Shown here in pieces: positions 1 to 7,649 of a stretch of DNA of 35,789 nt. This stretch comes from VRUE01 sp036271315 (GTDB taxonomy: Bacteria; Actinomycetota; Thermoleophilia; Solirubrobacterales; 70-9): the NCBI GenBank assembly GCA_036271315.1, contig DATBAV010000040.1, positions 1-35,789 on the forward strand, read 5' to 3'. The notes under the pieces are model-generated. The model was not told the origin of the DNA. It saw only the letters and a program-made list of their open reading frames with translations, and did no database searches. Both the position numbers and the translations under genes were made by a program. Within the stretch, counting starts at the first letter, position 1. Every line of letters begins with the position of its first letter.

Positions 1-269
1 ATGCGGAAGATCTCCGTCATCCGGTGCTTCTCGATCAGCAGCTCGAGGAAGTTCTGCAGCTCGGGGTCGGCGCCGCTGACCGCCCGCTTCAGGCCGTCGA
101 CCTTCTCGGCGCTCGAGAAGTAGGGACTGAAGAAGAAGACCTGCAGTTCGCGATCGCGATCGACCGCCTCGGCGAACTGCGCGAGCTGGCCGCCGACCTC
201 GTCGAGCCTGCCCTTGTCCCGGGCCACCTCGAAGAGCGCCTCGGCGTATACGCGGTCCGCCTGGGGCAT
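1..269 (-). CDS. atpH: ATP synthase F1 subunit delta, N-terminal part (cut by window edge)
   Basis: This is the start of the peripheral-stalk subunit that joins the F1 alpha3beta3 head to the b subunit. The reading frame begins at ATG 269-267 with MPQADRVYAEALFEVARDKG, the 'Y(A)xALFxxA' opening typical of delta/OSCP proteins, and continues LQVFFFSPYFSSAEK and then FLELLIEKHRM before running off the window. About 89 residues are visible, roughly half of the usual length. Only 3 bp separate it from the atpF stop, so it belongs to the same operon. The catalytic genes atpA, G, D and C would be expected beyond the left edge, but they are not seen here. Confidence 0.9.
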   Translation of the reverse strand, partial: MPQADRVYAEALFEVARDKGRLDEVGGQLAQFAEAVDRDRELQVFFFSPYFSSAEKVDGLKRAVSGADPELQNFLELLIEKHRMTEIFR

Positions 270-272
270 CGG

Positions 273-845
273 CTAGTTCTCGCTCCCCTGGCCGGAGAGG
301 GCGCTGAAGTCGACCTCGCTGAGCGCCTCCTCGACGAGGCGGCGCTGATCGTCCTCGCTGAGCGATTTGCGGGTGACTTTCTCGGTCGCGAGGACGGTCA
401 GGTCGGCGACCTCCTTGCGGATCTGCTGCAACGAGCGCCGCGTCTCGGCCTCGATGTCGCGCTTCGCCTGGGAGACGAGCTCCTCGCGTTTCTCCTTGCC
501 GGCGACGGTCGCCTCGGCCTCGGCCGTCTCGGCCGCTTTGCGGGCGCGGGCCATGATGTCGTCGGCCTGCTCGCGGGCCTCGGAGAGGCGGCTGCGGTAC
601 TCCTCGAGCAGCTCGTCGGACTCCTTGCGCTGCCGTTCCGCCGCCTCGATCGACTCGGCGATGACTTTCGCCCGCTTGTCGAGCGCCTCCTGGATTTTCG
701 GGAATGCGACCTTGCTGAGCACCCACATCGTGAACAGGAAGAGGACCAGCGTCCAGATCATCAGGCCGAGGCCCGGCGAGACCAGGAAGCTGCCTTCGCT
801 CTTCTCGGCGAGGGGCAGCGCTGCTATCGAGCTGAGGAGCGTCAT
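273..845 (-). CDS. atpF: ATP synthase F0 subunit b
   Basis: Peripheral-stalk subunit of the F-type ATP synthase, 190 aa. One membrane segment is visible at about residues 25-46 (LMIWTLVLFLFTMWVLSKVAF). It is followed by a long charged heptad-like helix (residues 50-165, rich in E, A, K and R) that forms the dimeric stalk. The N-terminal extension of ~20 residues before the membrane helix is common in actinobacterial b subunits. It lies between atpE (4-bp gap) and atpH (3-bp gap), in the standard a-c-b-delta order. The ATG at 845 gives the expected length. Confidence 0.93.
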   Translation of the reverse strand: MTLLSSIAALPLAEKSEGSFLVSPGLGLMIWTLVLFLFTMWVLSKVAFPKIQEALDKRAKVIAESIEAAERQRKESDELLEEYRSRLSEAREQADDIMARARKAAETAEAEATVAGKEKREELVSQAKRDIEAETRRSLQQIRKEVADLTVLATEKVTRKSLSEDDQRRLVEEALSEVDFSALSGQGSEN

Positions 846-849
846 CTTC

Positions 850-1119
850 CTAGGAGAGGAAGAACGCGATCAGGCCGAAGATGAATGTGTAGAAGGCGAC
901 GGCCTCGGTAAGCGCGAAGCCGAGCCAGCGAATGCTTTCGAGCTCGCTTTTCATCTCAGGCTGGCGCGCGACCGACTCGATCTCCTTACCGAAGATGAAG
1001 CCGACGCCGATGCCGGCGCCGATCGAGCCAAGGCCGGCTCCGACGCCGAGGGCGATCGCTTTGCCGGCGCCTTTGACGCCTTCGTCGGTTACCGCGGCGG
1101 CGACGGGTGACAGATCCAT
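850..1119 (-). CDS. atpE: ATP synthase F0 subunit c
   Basis: The 89-aa proteolipid that forms the rotor ring. It has two hydrophobic helices. The first carries the glycine-rich GVGAGLGSIGAGIGVG packing motif (residues 25-40), the polar loop is ARQPE (51-55), and the ion-carrying carboxylate is Glu72 in GFALTEAVAFY. The residue after Glu72 is Ala rather than Ser/Thr and no Gln is seen at the helix-1 ligand position, so the Na+ signature is absent and a proton-type ring is likely (inference). About 12 extra N-terminal residues precede the first helix. A 23-bp gap separates it from atpB. Confidence 0.95.
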   Translation of the reverse strand: MDLSPVAAAVTDEGVKGAGKAIALGVGAGLGSIGAGIGVGFIFGKEIESVARQPEMKSELESIRWLGFALTEAVAFYTFIFGLIAFFLS

Positions 1120-1142
1120 TTTGAGTACAGCGCTCCTTTTTC

Positions 1143-2051
1143 TTAGTGGCTGGCGGAGGTCGCCCCGCCGATGTAGATCGCGGCGAGGGTCGAGAAGATA
1201 AAGGCCTGCAGCGTGGCCACGAGCCCCACCTCGAAGATGAAGAAGACGAACGCCAGCGGGAACGTGAGAGCCCCGAGGGCGGCGATGCCGAGCAGCACCG
1301 CGAGCCCGCCGCCCATGAAGAGCAGCAGCAGGTGGCCGGCGAGGATGTTGGCGAAGAGACGCACGGAGAGCGAGATCAGCCGTACGAAGTGCGAGATCAC
1401 CTCGATCACGAAGATCGCGCCCTTGACGACCGCCGGTTTGTCCTCGAGCCCGCCGGGCAGCCAGCTGGCGAGGTACGGGAAGAAGCCCTTGGCCCGGACC
1501 CCTTCGACGTGGTAGGAGACCCAGACGACCAGCGTCAGGACGATCGGGATCGAGATGTTGGCGGTCGCCGCGTAGATCGCGAAGGCGGGGACGCCGACGC
1601 CGAAGACGTTCACCGTGTGCTCGGTGTTGGTCGGCAGCGGCAGGAAGCCGATCATGTTCGAGAACCAGATCCAGAAGAAGAGCGTGCCGAGGAACGGGAA
1701 CCAGCGGCGCGCGATGTCGCCGTCGAGGCTGCCGCCCGTGATCGTGTTTTTCGTCAGGTCATAGGAGACCTCGACGGCCGTCTGGACCCGGTTCGGCTTC
1801 TGGGTCATGCGGCGCGAGATCCAGACCATCACGGCGATCGTCAGGCCGCTGGCCAGGACCAGGTAGAGGACCGCCTTGTTGATCGAGAGGTCGAGGCTGC
1901 CGAGGTGAATCGAGACCCACGGTTCGAGCTTGAACTCGTTCTGCGGCTGGAACGATTCGAGTTTGCCCGAGCTGCCGAAGATCAGCAACATCAGGATCGC
2001 GATGCCGAAGTAGACGCCGAGCCCGATCAGGACCTTGTTGCGGGTGCTCAT
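1143..2051 (-). CDS. atpB: ATP synthase F0 subunit a
   Basis: Membrane stator subunit of the proton channel, 302 aa with about six hydrophobic segments. The family's essential arginine is Arg231 in the motif SVRLFANILAGH (229-240). Other conserved blocks are WFPFLGTLFFWIWFSNMIG (117-135) and the C-terminal ATLQAFIFSTLAAIYI. The ATG overlaps the stop of the upstream AtpI-like gene by 4 bp, indicating translational coupling. Function and operon position agree, so confidence is high. Confidence 0.95.
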   Translation of the reverse strand: MSTRNKVLIGLGVYFGIAILMLLIFGSSGKLESFQPQNEFKLEPWVSIHLGSLDLSINKAVLYLVLASGLTIAVMVWISRRMTQKPNRVQTAVEVSYDLTKNTITGGSLDGDIARRWFPFLGTLFFWIWFSNMIGFLPLPTNTEHTVNVFGVGVPAFAIYAATANISIPIVLTLVVWVSYHVEGVRAKGFFPYLASWLPGGLEDKPAVVKGAIFVIEVISHFVRLISLSVRLFANILAGHLLLLFMGGGLAVLLGIAALGALTFPLAFVFFIFEVGLVATLQAFIFSTLAAIYIGGATSASH

Positions 2052-2425
2052 GCCTTGCCCGCTTCCGGTTCTTCATGGAAGAGGTGGGCGATGCCCTGGG
2101 CGGCGAAGGAGACGGTGAAGAGGACGAGGACCAGAATCGCCGAGGTGAGGCCCGCCTCACGTTCGACGATGCCCGCGAGCAACACTGCGATCGCCATCAG
2201 CCCCACGCGACCAAGGGTGGAGACGCCAACCGTCGCCATTGCCCGCTGGCGGTTGCCGGCGGCAAGTTCCCTGTTGGCGAGGCGCTCGGCGAGGATCTGG
2301 ATGCCGCGCTGAACGAGCCAAACCCCCGCACCGGCGGCAAATCCGAGCATGGGCAGGCCACCGAGCAAAAACACGGCGAGGGCGGCGGCAATGACCAGAA
2401 GGTCGACGTACTTGGGAGGAGACAT
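2048..2425 (-). CDS. Small AtpI-like membrane protein of the ATP synthase operon
   Basis: A 125-aa protein with four likely membrane segments (about residues 7-24, 26-42, 72-88 and 92-112) and a short charged tail (HEEPEAGKA). No sequence signature identifies it. The call rests on position: it is the first gene of the atp operon, overlaps atpB by 4 bp, and occupies the slot of atpI in Bacillus and of the small membrane protein before atpB in mycobacteria. AtpI-type proteins are reported to help c-ring assembly; whether this one does is inference. The ATG at 2425 follows a leader with a weak purine tract. Confidence 0.7.
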   Translation of the reverse strand: MSPPKYVDLLVIAAALAVFLLGGLPMLGFAAGAGVWLVQRGIQILAERLANRELAAGNRQRAMATVGVSTLGRVGLMAIAVLLAGIVEREAGLTSAILVLVLFTVSFAAQGIAHLFHEEPEAGKA

Positions 2426-2431
2426 AAAATT

Positions 2432-2470
2432 CGCCCGTCTCTGTTGAAGGCGGGCGGACGAGCGACTATA
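2432..2470 (-). promoter_or_regulatory. Putative atp operon promoter -10 and leader hairpin
   Basis: Reading the minus strand, a TATAGT hexamer lies at 2470-2465, about 40 nt upstream of the first atp-operon start codon; no convincing -35 is seen. Downstream of it CGCCCG (2432-2437) pairs with CGGGCG (2451-2456). This gives a GC-rich hairpin that ends 6 nt before the ATG and would cover the only purine-rich ribosome-binding stretch. A role in controlling expression is inference. Confidence 0.35.
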
Positions 2471-2531
2471 TCCGAAAGGGCCGACGATCCGCTTTCTAGA
2501 GCCAGTTCGTGAGGCTTGTTACAACCTGTTA

Positions 2532-3665
2532 CTAAGTCTCTCGGCGGCTCTCCTCCGCTTCCTCCAGCGTTATCGCTTCGATCTCGCCCGTTTCCGGGTT
2601 GAGCCGGCCGCGGCGCAGCTTGAGGATCTCGAGCACGTAGACGAGATAGACGCTAGTAGCGACGGCGAGCAGGCCGAAGGCGACCATCACCGCGGTCCAG
2701 AGCGCATTGAAGTGGCCGTGGTTGTCGCTGTAGGGGACGAAGCGCAGGGCAAGCGCGAGCGCCGCCAGGGCCAGGGTCCAGCCGTAGAGGTAGGCCAGTG
2801 TGCGCCGCTGCGAGAAGCCGATGTTGGCCATGCGGTGGTGGAAGTGCCAGGTGTCGGCCTGGTAGATCGGCTGGCGATACTTGAGCCGCTTGGCGATGAC
2901 GAAGCCGGTGTCGAGGATCGGCACCGCCAACACGACCAGGGGGAAGACGAGGGCAACCACGGCGTTGGTCTTCAGCGCTCCCTGCACCGATGCGGTCGCC
3001 AGCAGATAGCCGAGCAGGTTGGAGCCGGTGTCGCCCATGAAGCTCGAGGCGGGCGGGAAGCCGTGGCGGAGGAAGCCGAGCGCGCCGCCGGCCGTCAGCG
3101 CCGCCAGCACGCCGGCGGAGTTGCGCTCCAGCGAGAGCGCAATCACGGCTAGAGAGATCGCGGCGATCGTGCAGACGCCGGCGGCGAGCCCATCGACGCC
3201 GTCGATGAAGTTGATCACGTTGACCACGGCGACGATGCCAAGCACGGTCAGCGGGTAGGCGAGCCAGCCGAGTTCGAAGCCGCCGACGAAGGGCAAGGTC
3301 AGATTGTCGACCCGCACCCCGGCGAGGACCGGGATCAGCGCCGCACCGATCTGGCCCAGCAGCTTCGGCAAGGCCGGCAGGCCGCGCACGTCGTCGACCA
3401 CCCCGACCGCGGCGATCGCCGCGGCACCGAGCAGGATCGAGCGACTCTCGCCGTCGCTCGGCAGCCAGATCCAGCCCGCCACCTCGATCCCGGCGAAGAT
3501 CGCCAGGCCGGAGAGCCGCGGCATTGGCTTGTCGTGCAGGCCGCGCTCCTTCGGCATGTCGATCGCACCGATGCGAAAGGCAAGCCGCTCGGCGTAGGGA
3601 ACCAGCAGCCAGGCGATCGCGGCCGCTACGAGGAAGGCGAGAACGGCGTCGGTGGTCGCTGCCAT
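2532..3665 (-). CDS. Undecaprenyl-phosphate sugar-1-phosphate transferase (WecA/TagO family)
   Basis: Polytopic membrane enzyme of the MraY/WecA superfamily, 377 aa with about ten hydrophobic segments. It would transfer a HexNAc-1-phosphate from a UDP sugar to undecaprenyl phosphate, the first step of a wall or surface polymer. Visible signatures are GLHDKPMPRLSG (42-53), the Mg2+-binding VVDDVRGL (89-96), NFIDGVDGLAAG (152-163), FMGDTGSNLLGY (209-220) and HFHHRMA (274-280), the carbohydrate-recognition HxHH-type loop. These favour WecA/TagO over MraY. It lies 35 bp downstream of the DUF354 gene and upstream of the atp operon, like mycobacterial rfe. The sugar specificity cannot be read. Confidence 0.85.
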   Translation of the reverse strand: MAATTDAVLAFLVAAAIAWLLVPYAERLAFRIGAIDMPKERGLHDKPMPRLSGLAIFAGIEVAGWIWLPSDGESRSILLGAAAIAAVGVVDDVRGLPALPKLLGQIGAALIPVLAGVRVDNLTLPFVGGFELGWLAYPLTVLGIVAVVNVINFIDGVDGLAAGVCTIAAISLAVIALSLERNSAGVLAALTAGGALGFLRHGFPPASSFMGDTGSNLLGYLLATASVQGALKTNAVVALVFPLVVLAVPILDTGFVIAKRLKYRQPIYQADTWHFHHRMANIGFSQRRTLAYLYGWTLALAALALALRFVPYSDNHGHFNALWTAVMVAFGLLAVATSVYLVYVLEILKLRRGRLNPETGEIEAITLEEAEESRRET

Positions 3666-3700
3666 GTCGCGGGTGCCCGGTGGAAACGGGCGCGCCCAGG

Positions 3701-4717
3701 CTACTCGACGCCCGCGACAGCCCCGAGCACGCCCTCGACGAGCAACCCGGGGTCGCGGGGGTTGAGGACACCGATCGGGGACTCGCGCTTGCGCAGCGGC
3801 AGCTCGGCGGGGTCGGCAAGCACTCGCAGGCGCCCGGCCGCGATCAGGTCCTCATCGACGCCGCCCATGCGACCGGCGAAGGTGGTGAAGACCGGCGTTC
3901 CCAGCGCCACCGCCTCGCGGTTCATCGTCCCCCCCGCGCTGACGACCAGGTCGGCGTAGGCGATCAGGCTCTGGGCGTCGATCGCCCGCCCGGGCACGAT
4001 CAGGTTGGCCGCCGCCATCCCCCGTACCTCCTCCGCCTGGCGCTCGGTGCGCGGAATCACCACGGCCTGCACTTGCGAGGACGCTGCGAGATGGCGGATC
4101 GCCTCGCCGTAGACGTCATTGCGGGCGTGGTACTCGGAGGTCTCCGGCGGCGGCCGCACGACGACCAACACCCTCTCGCGGTCGAGCCCAAGCTCGTCGA
4201 GGACGCTCGCGTCCGGGCGAAAGTCGGCCAGGTAGTACTCCTCCTTGAGGCCGGGGTAGCGGACCAGCTTGCGCTCCTTGGCACCGATCTTCTTCAGCCG
4301 CTGGAGCGGGATCGAATCCGGCATCAAGACCTTGCGCGCCGCCCGAAAGGCGATCTGCCGCTGCCAACCGGCGAACTCGTAGTCCTGCATCTGCGCCGAG
4401 GGGATGAAGTAGAGCGAGGAGACGACGGCCAGGTCAACCGAGCCGTGGGCGAGCGCCAGTTGCGGCCGGCGCTGCCAGACCACTCGTGCCAGCTGCGCCG
4501 AGCGCCCGGCCAGCGCCCTGCCCTTGCCGAAGGCCGAGGCACCGCCGTGACTGCCGACGGCGGTGTAGGGAATGCCGAGTCGGTCGAGGATCCCCAGCGT
4601 CTGGCCGTACTCGCGGGCGGTGACGAGCACCTCGTCCCCCCGGGCTTCGAAGCGCTCGATCAGCGGGCGCAGGACAAGCGGATGCGCGGCGGCGGTGCAG
4701 TCGACCCAGACCAGCAT
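3701..4717 (-). CDS. DUF354 family protein (GT-B/epimerase-like fold)
   Basis: A soluble 338-aa protein I recognise as DUF354 from its opening MLVWVDCTAAAHPLVLRPLI, the EVLVTAREYGQTLGIL block (28-43) and the late Gly-rich VVSAGGTMNREAVALGTPVF (residues ~258-277). That last block resembles the nucleotide-sugar pocket of UDP-GlcNAc 2-epimerases and GT-B glycosyltransferases. The activity is unknown. It lies 17 bp after glyA and just before the WecA-like gene, which suggests it modifies or uses the same nucleotide sugar. In Bacillus the epimerase gene mnaA sits in a similar place before the atp operon (established knowledge, recalled). Archaeal members are known only by similarity. Confidence 0.75.
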   Translation of the reverse strand: MLVWVDCTAAAHPLVLRPLIERFEARGDEVLVTAREYGQTLGILDRLGIPYTAVGSHGGASAFGKGRALAGRSAQLARVVWQRRPQLALAHGSVDLAVVSSLYFIPSAQMQDYEFAGWQRQIAFRAARKVLMPDSIPLQRLKKIGAKERKLVRYPGLKEEYYLADFRPDASVLDELGLDRERVLVVVRPPPETSEYHARNDVYGEAIRHLAASSQVQAVVIPRTERQAEEVRGMAAANLIVPGRAIDAQSLIAYADLVVSAGGTMNREAVALGTPVFTTFAGRMGGVDEDLIAAGRLRVLADPAELPLRKRESPIGVLNPRDPGLLVEGVLGAVAGVE

Positions 4718-4734
4718 CCGGCGACCCTATTTGC

Positions 4735-6015
4735 TCAGACCGAGGCGGGCGAGAGCTGTGGGTAGAGCGGGTAGCGATCCATCAGGGTCCTTGTGCGCTC
4801 AGCCAAGCCGTCCTTCTGAGCCTCGAAATCGTCGGAGAGCGCGGTGGCGATCACGCTGGCGATCTCGGTCATGTCCTCCTCGACCAGGCCACGGGTGGTC
4901 AGGGCCGGGGTGCCGATCCGCAGGCCGGATGGGTTCATCGGCGGCCGTGGGTCGAAGGGGATCGCGTTGCGGTTGACGGTGATGCCGACCGCCTCGAGCC
5001 GGTCCTCCGCCGTCTGCCCGTCGAGGCCGCTGGGCGTGAGGTCGACGAGGACCAGGTGGACGTCGGTGCCGCCGGTGAGAACCGGCACGCCGTCTGCTTC
5101 CAGACCGGCGGCGAAAGCCTGCGCGTTGGCAATCGTCTGGCGCTGGCGGGCGCGGAACGGCTCGCTGGCGGCGATGTGGAGGGCAACGGCCTTGGCGGCG
5201 ATCGTGTGCATCAACGGCCCGCCCTGCTGACCGGGGAAGATGGCTTTGTCGATCGCTTTCGCATGCTCCTCTTTGCAGAGGATCATGCCGCTGCGCGGGC
5301 CGCAGAGGGTCTTGTGGATCGTCGTCGTGACGACGTCGGCGTGCGGCACCGGGTTGGGGTGCTCGCCGGCGGCGACGAGGCCGGCGAAGTGGGCCATGTC
5401 GACCATCAGCTTGGCCCCGACCGAGTCGGCGATCTGGCGGAAGGCGGCGAAATCGAGCTGGCGCGGGTAGGCCGACCAGCCGGCGACGATTAGCTTCGGC
5501 TTGTGCTCCTCGGCAAGCGCGGCGACCTCGTCCATGTCGACCAGCAGATCGTCCTTGCGGACGTGGTACGGGATCGGGTTGTAGAGCGTGCCGGAGACGT
5601 TGATCTTCATCCCGTGACTGAGGTGGCCGCCGTGGTCGAGAGCGAGGCCGAGGAAGGTGTCCCCTGGTTCGAGCAGCGCCATGTAGACGGCGTTGTTGGC
5701 CTGCGCTCCGGAGTGGGCCTGGACGTTGGCGTGGTCGGCGTCGAAGAGCGCCTTGGCCCGGTCGATCGCCAGCTGCTCGGCTATGTCGACCTCCTCGCAG
5801 CCGCCGTAGTAGCGGCGGCCGGGGTAGCCCTCGGCGTACTTGTTGGTCAGCACCGAGCCGACCGCGTCGAGCACCGCCTGTGGCACGAAGTTCTCCGAGG
5901 CGATCATCTCCAGGGTGTCCTGCTGGCGCCGCAGCTCGCCCTCGAGCACGGCGGCGATCTCGGGATCGACCTCGGCCAACGGGGCGGTCTGGAAGTTCTC
6001 CGGGAGCTCGCTCAT
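4735..6015 (-). CDS. glyA: Serine hydroxymethyltransferase
   Basis: PLP enzyme converting serine and tetrahydrofolate to glycine and 5,10-methylene-THF, the main source of one-carbon units. It has 426 aa, the normal bacterial length. Key features are EMIASENFVP (36-45), KYAEGYPGRRYYGG (59-72), the substrate/PLP block VDMAHFAGLVA (205-215) and the Schiff-base lysine Lys235 in TTTIHKTLCGPRSG. The ATG at 6015 is followed by a canonical N-terminus. It is divergent from the lysyl-oxidase-like gene, with a shared 50-bp upstream gap. Its position in the rpmE-prfA-prmC-tsaC-glyA-atp neighbourhood is conserved in Firmicutes. Confidence 0.96.
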   Translation of the reverse strand: MSELPENFQTAPLAEVDPEIAAVLEGELRRQQDTLEMIASENFVPQAVLDAVGSVLTNKYAEGYPGRRYYGGCEEVDIAEQLAIDRAKALFDADHANVQAHSGAQANNAVYMALLEPGDTFLGLALDHGGHLSHGMKINVSGTLYNPIPYHVRKDDLLVDMDEVAALAEEHKPKLIVAGWSAYPRQLDFAAFRQIADSVGAKLMVDMAHFAGLVAAGEHPNPVPHADVVTTTIHKTLCGPRSGMILCKEEHAKAIDKAIFPGQQGGPLMHTIAAKAVALHIAASEPFRARQRQTIANAQAFAAGLEADGVPVLTGGTDVHLVLVDLTPSGLDGQTAEDRLEAVGITVNRNAIPFDPRPPMNPSGLRIGTPALTTRGLVEEDMTEIASVIATALSDDFEAQKDGLAERTRTLMDRYPLYPQLSPASV

Positions 6016-6058
6016 CAGAACAGCGACGATAGCAACGCCCGCCGATAGCGGAAGCGGG

Positions 6059-6064
6059 TATAGA
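6059..6064 (+). promoter_or_regulatory. Candidate -10 element for the lysyl-oxidase-like gene
   Basis: TATAGA (followed by T) sits just upstream of the plus-strand gene. Its usual start point would be near 6071, so initiation at GTG 6075 would give an almost leaderless mRNA. No clear -35 is visible. Low confidence. Confidence 0.25.
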
Positions 6065-6065
6065 T

Positions 6066-6851
6066 GTGCCCCAAGTGAAGCCGAAGCGCACCCTCCTCAC
6101 CCTGGCGATCTCGCTGCTGCCGCTCCTTCTAGGCGCCCTGCCCGCAGATGCGATCGCGCCGATCGGGGAGAACCCCTGCGCGGGCCCCGAAGCGAAGGTC
6201 CTGCTCTGCCCGAACCTGCGCATCGCACCGCCGCACGAACTCTACGTCGACCACGCCGGTGGCCGCACGCGACTGCACGCAACCAGCGACGTACGCAGCC
6301 GCGGCCGCGGACCGATGGAGCTACACGGCACCCGCAACGGCCGGCGCACGATGCGGGTGCGCCAACGGATCTACCGTGCCGGCGGCGGTCACATTACGGT
6401 GCCCACCCTGGCGACCCTGCGCTTCACCTCAGTCGGCGCCTACTTCGGCGGCTCCTACTGGAAGGTCCACCAGCTGGCCCGCTTCGAGCTCTGGTCGGTC
6501 GACGGCCGCCACCGGCTCCTGCATCGCGTCCGGGTCGGGCCGAAGCTCAACTACTGCCTGCGCGACCTCGAGCGCACCCGCCCCGGCAAACGCTCGCCGA
6601 CAAGCTGGCACTACCCCGGCTGCAACCAGGACCCCTACATCCACCACGACATGCTCGGCACCTCGGTCGGCTGGTCTGACATCTACCCGGCCGACTACGA
6701 CAAGCAGTGGATCGACGTCAGCGGCCTGCACGGCTGTTTCGCCTTCGTGATGACGGTCGACCCCGAGGGCCTGCTCTATGAGTCGAACGAGCACGACAAC
6801 AGCTCGCGCCGCCTCGTCCACCTGCCCTTCCGCGGCGACGACGGCTGCTAG
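6066..6851 (+). CDS. Exported lysyl-oxidase-like protein with a degenerate copper site
   Basis: A 261-aa secreted protein with a signal peptide (residues 1-29, KPKRTLLTLAISLLPLLLG...ADA). The body matches the lysyl oxidase fold: SRGRGPMELHG (78-88), a WKVHQLARFELW block (132-143), YCLRD (163-167) and the strongly conserved VGWSDIYPADYDKQWIDVSG (201-220) followed by VMTVDPEGLLYESNEHDN. In lysyl oxidases the third block normally holds copper-binding histidines (bacterial HWHxxxFxRYEL). Here these read Tyr131 and Lys133. The lysine and tyrosine that would form the LTQ cofactor appear as Lys160 and Tyr207. It may therefore be a non-oxidase relative. The start could be GTG 6066 or GTG 6075; no ribosome site favours either. 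Confidence 0.75.
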   Translation: MPQVKPKRTLLTLAISLLPLLLGALPADAIAPIGENPCAGPEAKVLLCPNLRIAPPHELYVDHAGGRTRLHATSDVRSRGRGPMELHGTRNGRRTMRVRQRIYRAGGGHITVPTLATLRFTSVGAYFGGSYWKVHQLARFELWSVDGRHRLLHRVRVGPKLNYCLRDLERTRPGKRSPTSWHYPGCNQDPYIHHDMLGTSVGWSDIYPADYDKQWIDVSGLHGCFAFVMTVDPEGLLYESNEHDNSSRRLVHLPFRGDDGC

Positions 6852-7649
6852 CTAGCCGCCGATCGGCGCTCGTGGGTTCGAGCCCCAGAAGACGACGGTG
6901 CCGAGCATGCCGATGATGTGGACGAGGATGATGTTGACCACCATCGACTGGGCCGTGGCGGTACCGACCCCGACCGGGCCACCAGAAGCTGTGTAGCCGT
7001 AGTAGCAGCCGACAAGCACGATCGCGGTAGTCATCACCATCCCCTTGATCAGGCTGTAGAGGAGGTCGGGGGGGCTCTGGAACATCCAGAAGATCAGCAG
7101 GTATCCGCCGGAGGAAACGTCGCCTACCTGTTGGACGACCGCGATGTAGCTGGCGAAGTAGGCGACCCCGATCCCGACCAGGTAGAGGAAGGGAATCGCG
7201 ATCCAGGCACCGAGCAGGCGGGTGGCGCAGAGGAAGGTGACCGGCGGAATTCCCATCACCTCGAGCGCGTCGATCTCGTCGGAGATCCGCATCGCGCCGA
7301 GCTCGGCGACGATGCCGGTGCCGACCTTGGCCGAGAGGATGTAGCCGAAGGCGTAGGGCAGTCCCTCGCGCAAATCGCAGTAGGCGGAGAAGAGACCGGC
7401 GAGGGAGGGCGCCCCGATCGAGCGATTGAAGTAGGCGCCCTGCAGTCCGCACTGCAGGCCGAGGATGAAGACAAAGGCCCAGATGATCACCGCCGAGCCG
7501 AGGATCAGGATGCCGCCCTGGCGCAGGCTCTCGCCGAAGAAGCGCAGCACGCGACCGCTGAAGACGAGCCCGGCGACGCGGGTGCCGAAGCGGGCGATCT
7601 CACCGAAGGAGTCGAGCCAGCCGCGCGGGACGTCGAGCCAGCCGATCAC
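6852..7649 (-). CDS. YrbE/MlaE family ABC transporter permease (second of pair)
   Basis: A 265-aa membrane protein of the MlaE/YrbE family, the permease of lipid-transporting Mce/Mla systems. Typical features are the GGILILGSAVIIWAF helix, the cytoplasmic loop GTGIVAELGAMRISDEIDAL (127-146, the family's EIDAL signature), VMGIPPVTFLCATRLL, and GCYYGYTASGGPVGVG near the C-terminus. It overlaps the upstream permease by 4 bp, as yrbEA and yrbEB do in mce operons, and it matches the YrbEB type. Unusually, no mce gene follows: the next gene is the convergent lysyl-oxidase-like gene, whose stop codon abuts this one (6851/6852). Confidence 0.88.
   Translation of the reverse strand: MIGWLDVPRGWLDSFGEIARFGTRVAGLVFSGRVLRFFGESLRQGGILILGSAVIIWAFVFILGLQCGLQGAYFNRSIGAPSLAGLFSAYCDLREGLPYAFGYILSAKVGTGIVAELGAMRISDEIDALEVMGIPPVTFLCATRLLGAWIAIPFLYLVGIGVAYFASYIAVVQQVGDVSSGGYLLIFWMFQSPPDLLYSLIKGMVMTTAIVLVGCYYGYTASGGPVGVGTATAQSMVVNIILVHIIGMLGTVVFWGSNPRAPIGG

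Noticed and set aside
24..884. Long plus-strand open frame over atpH/atpF
   Set aside because: Antisense shadow: it runs opposite two clearly recognised atp genes and has the E/R/L-rich composition of reversed high-GC coding sequence.
1146..2312. 388-codon plus-strand frame over atpB
   Set aside because: Antisense to a confidently identified subunit a; product is a charged low-complexity string with no motif.
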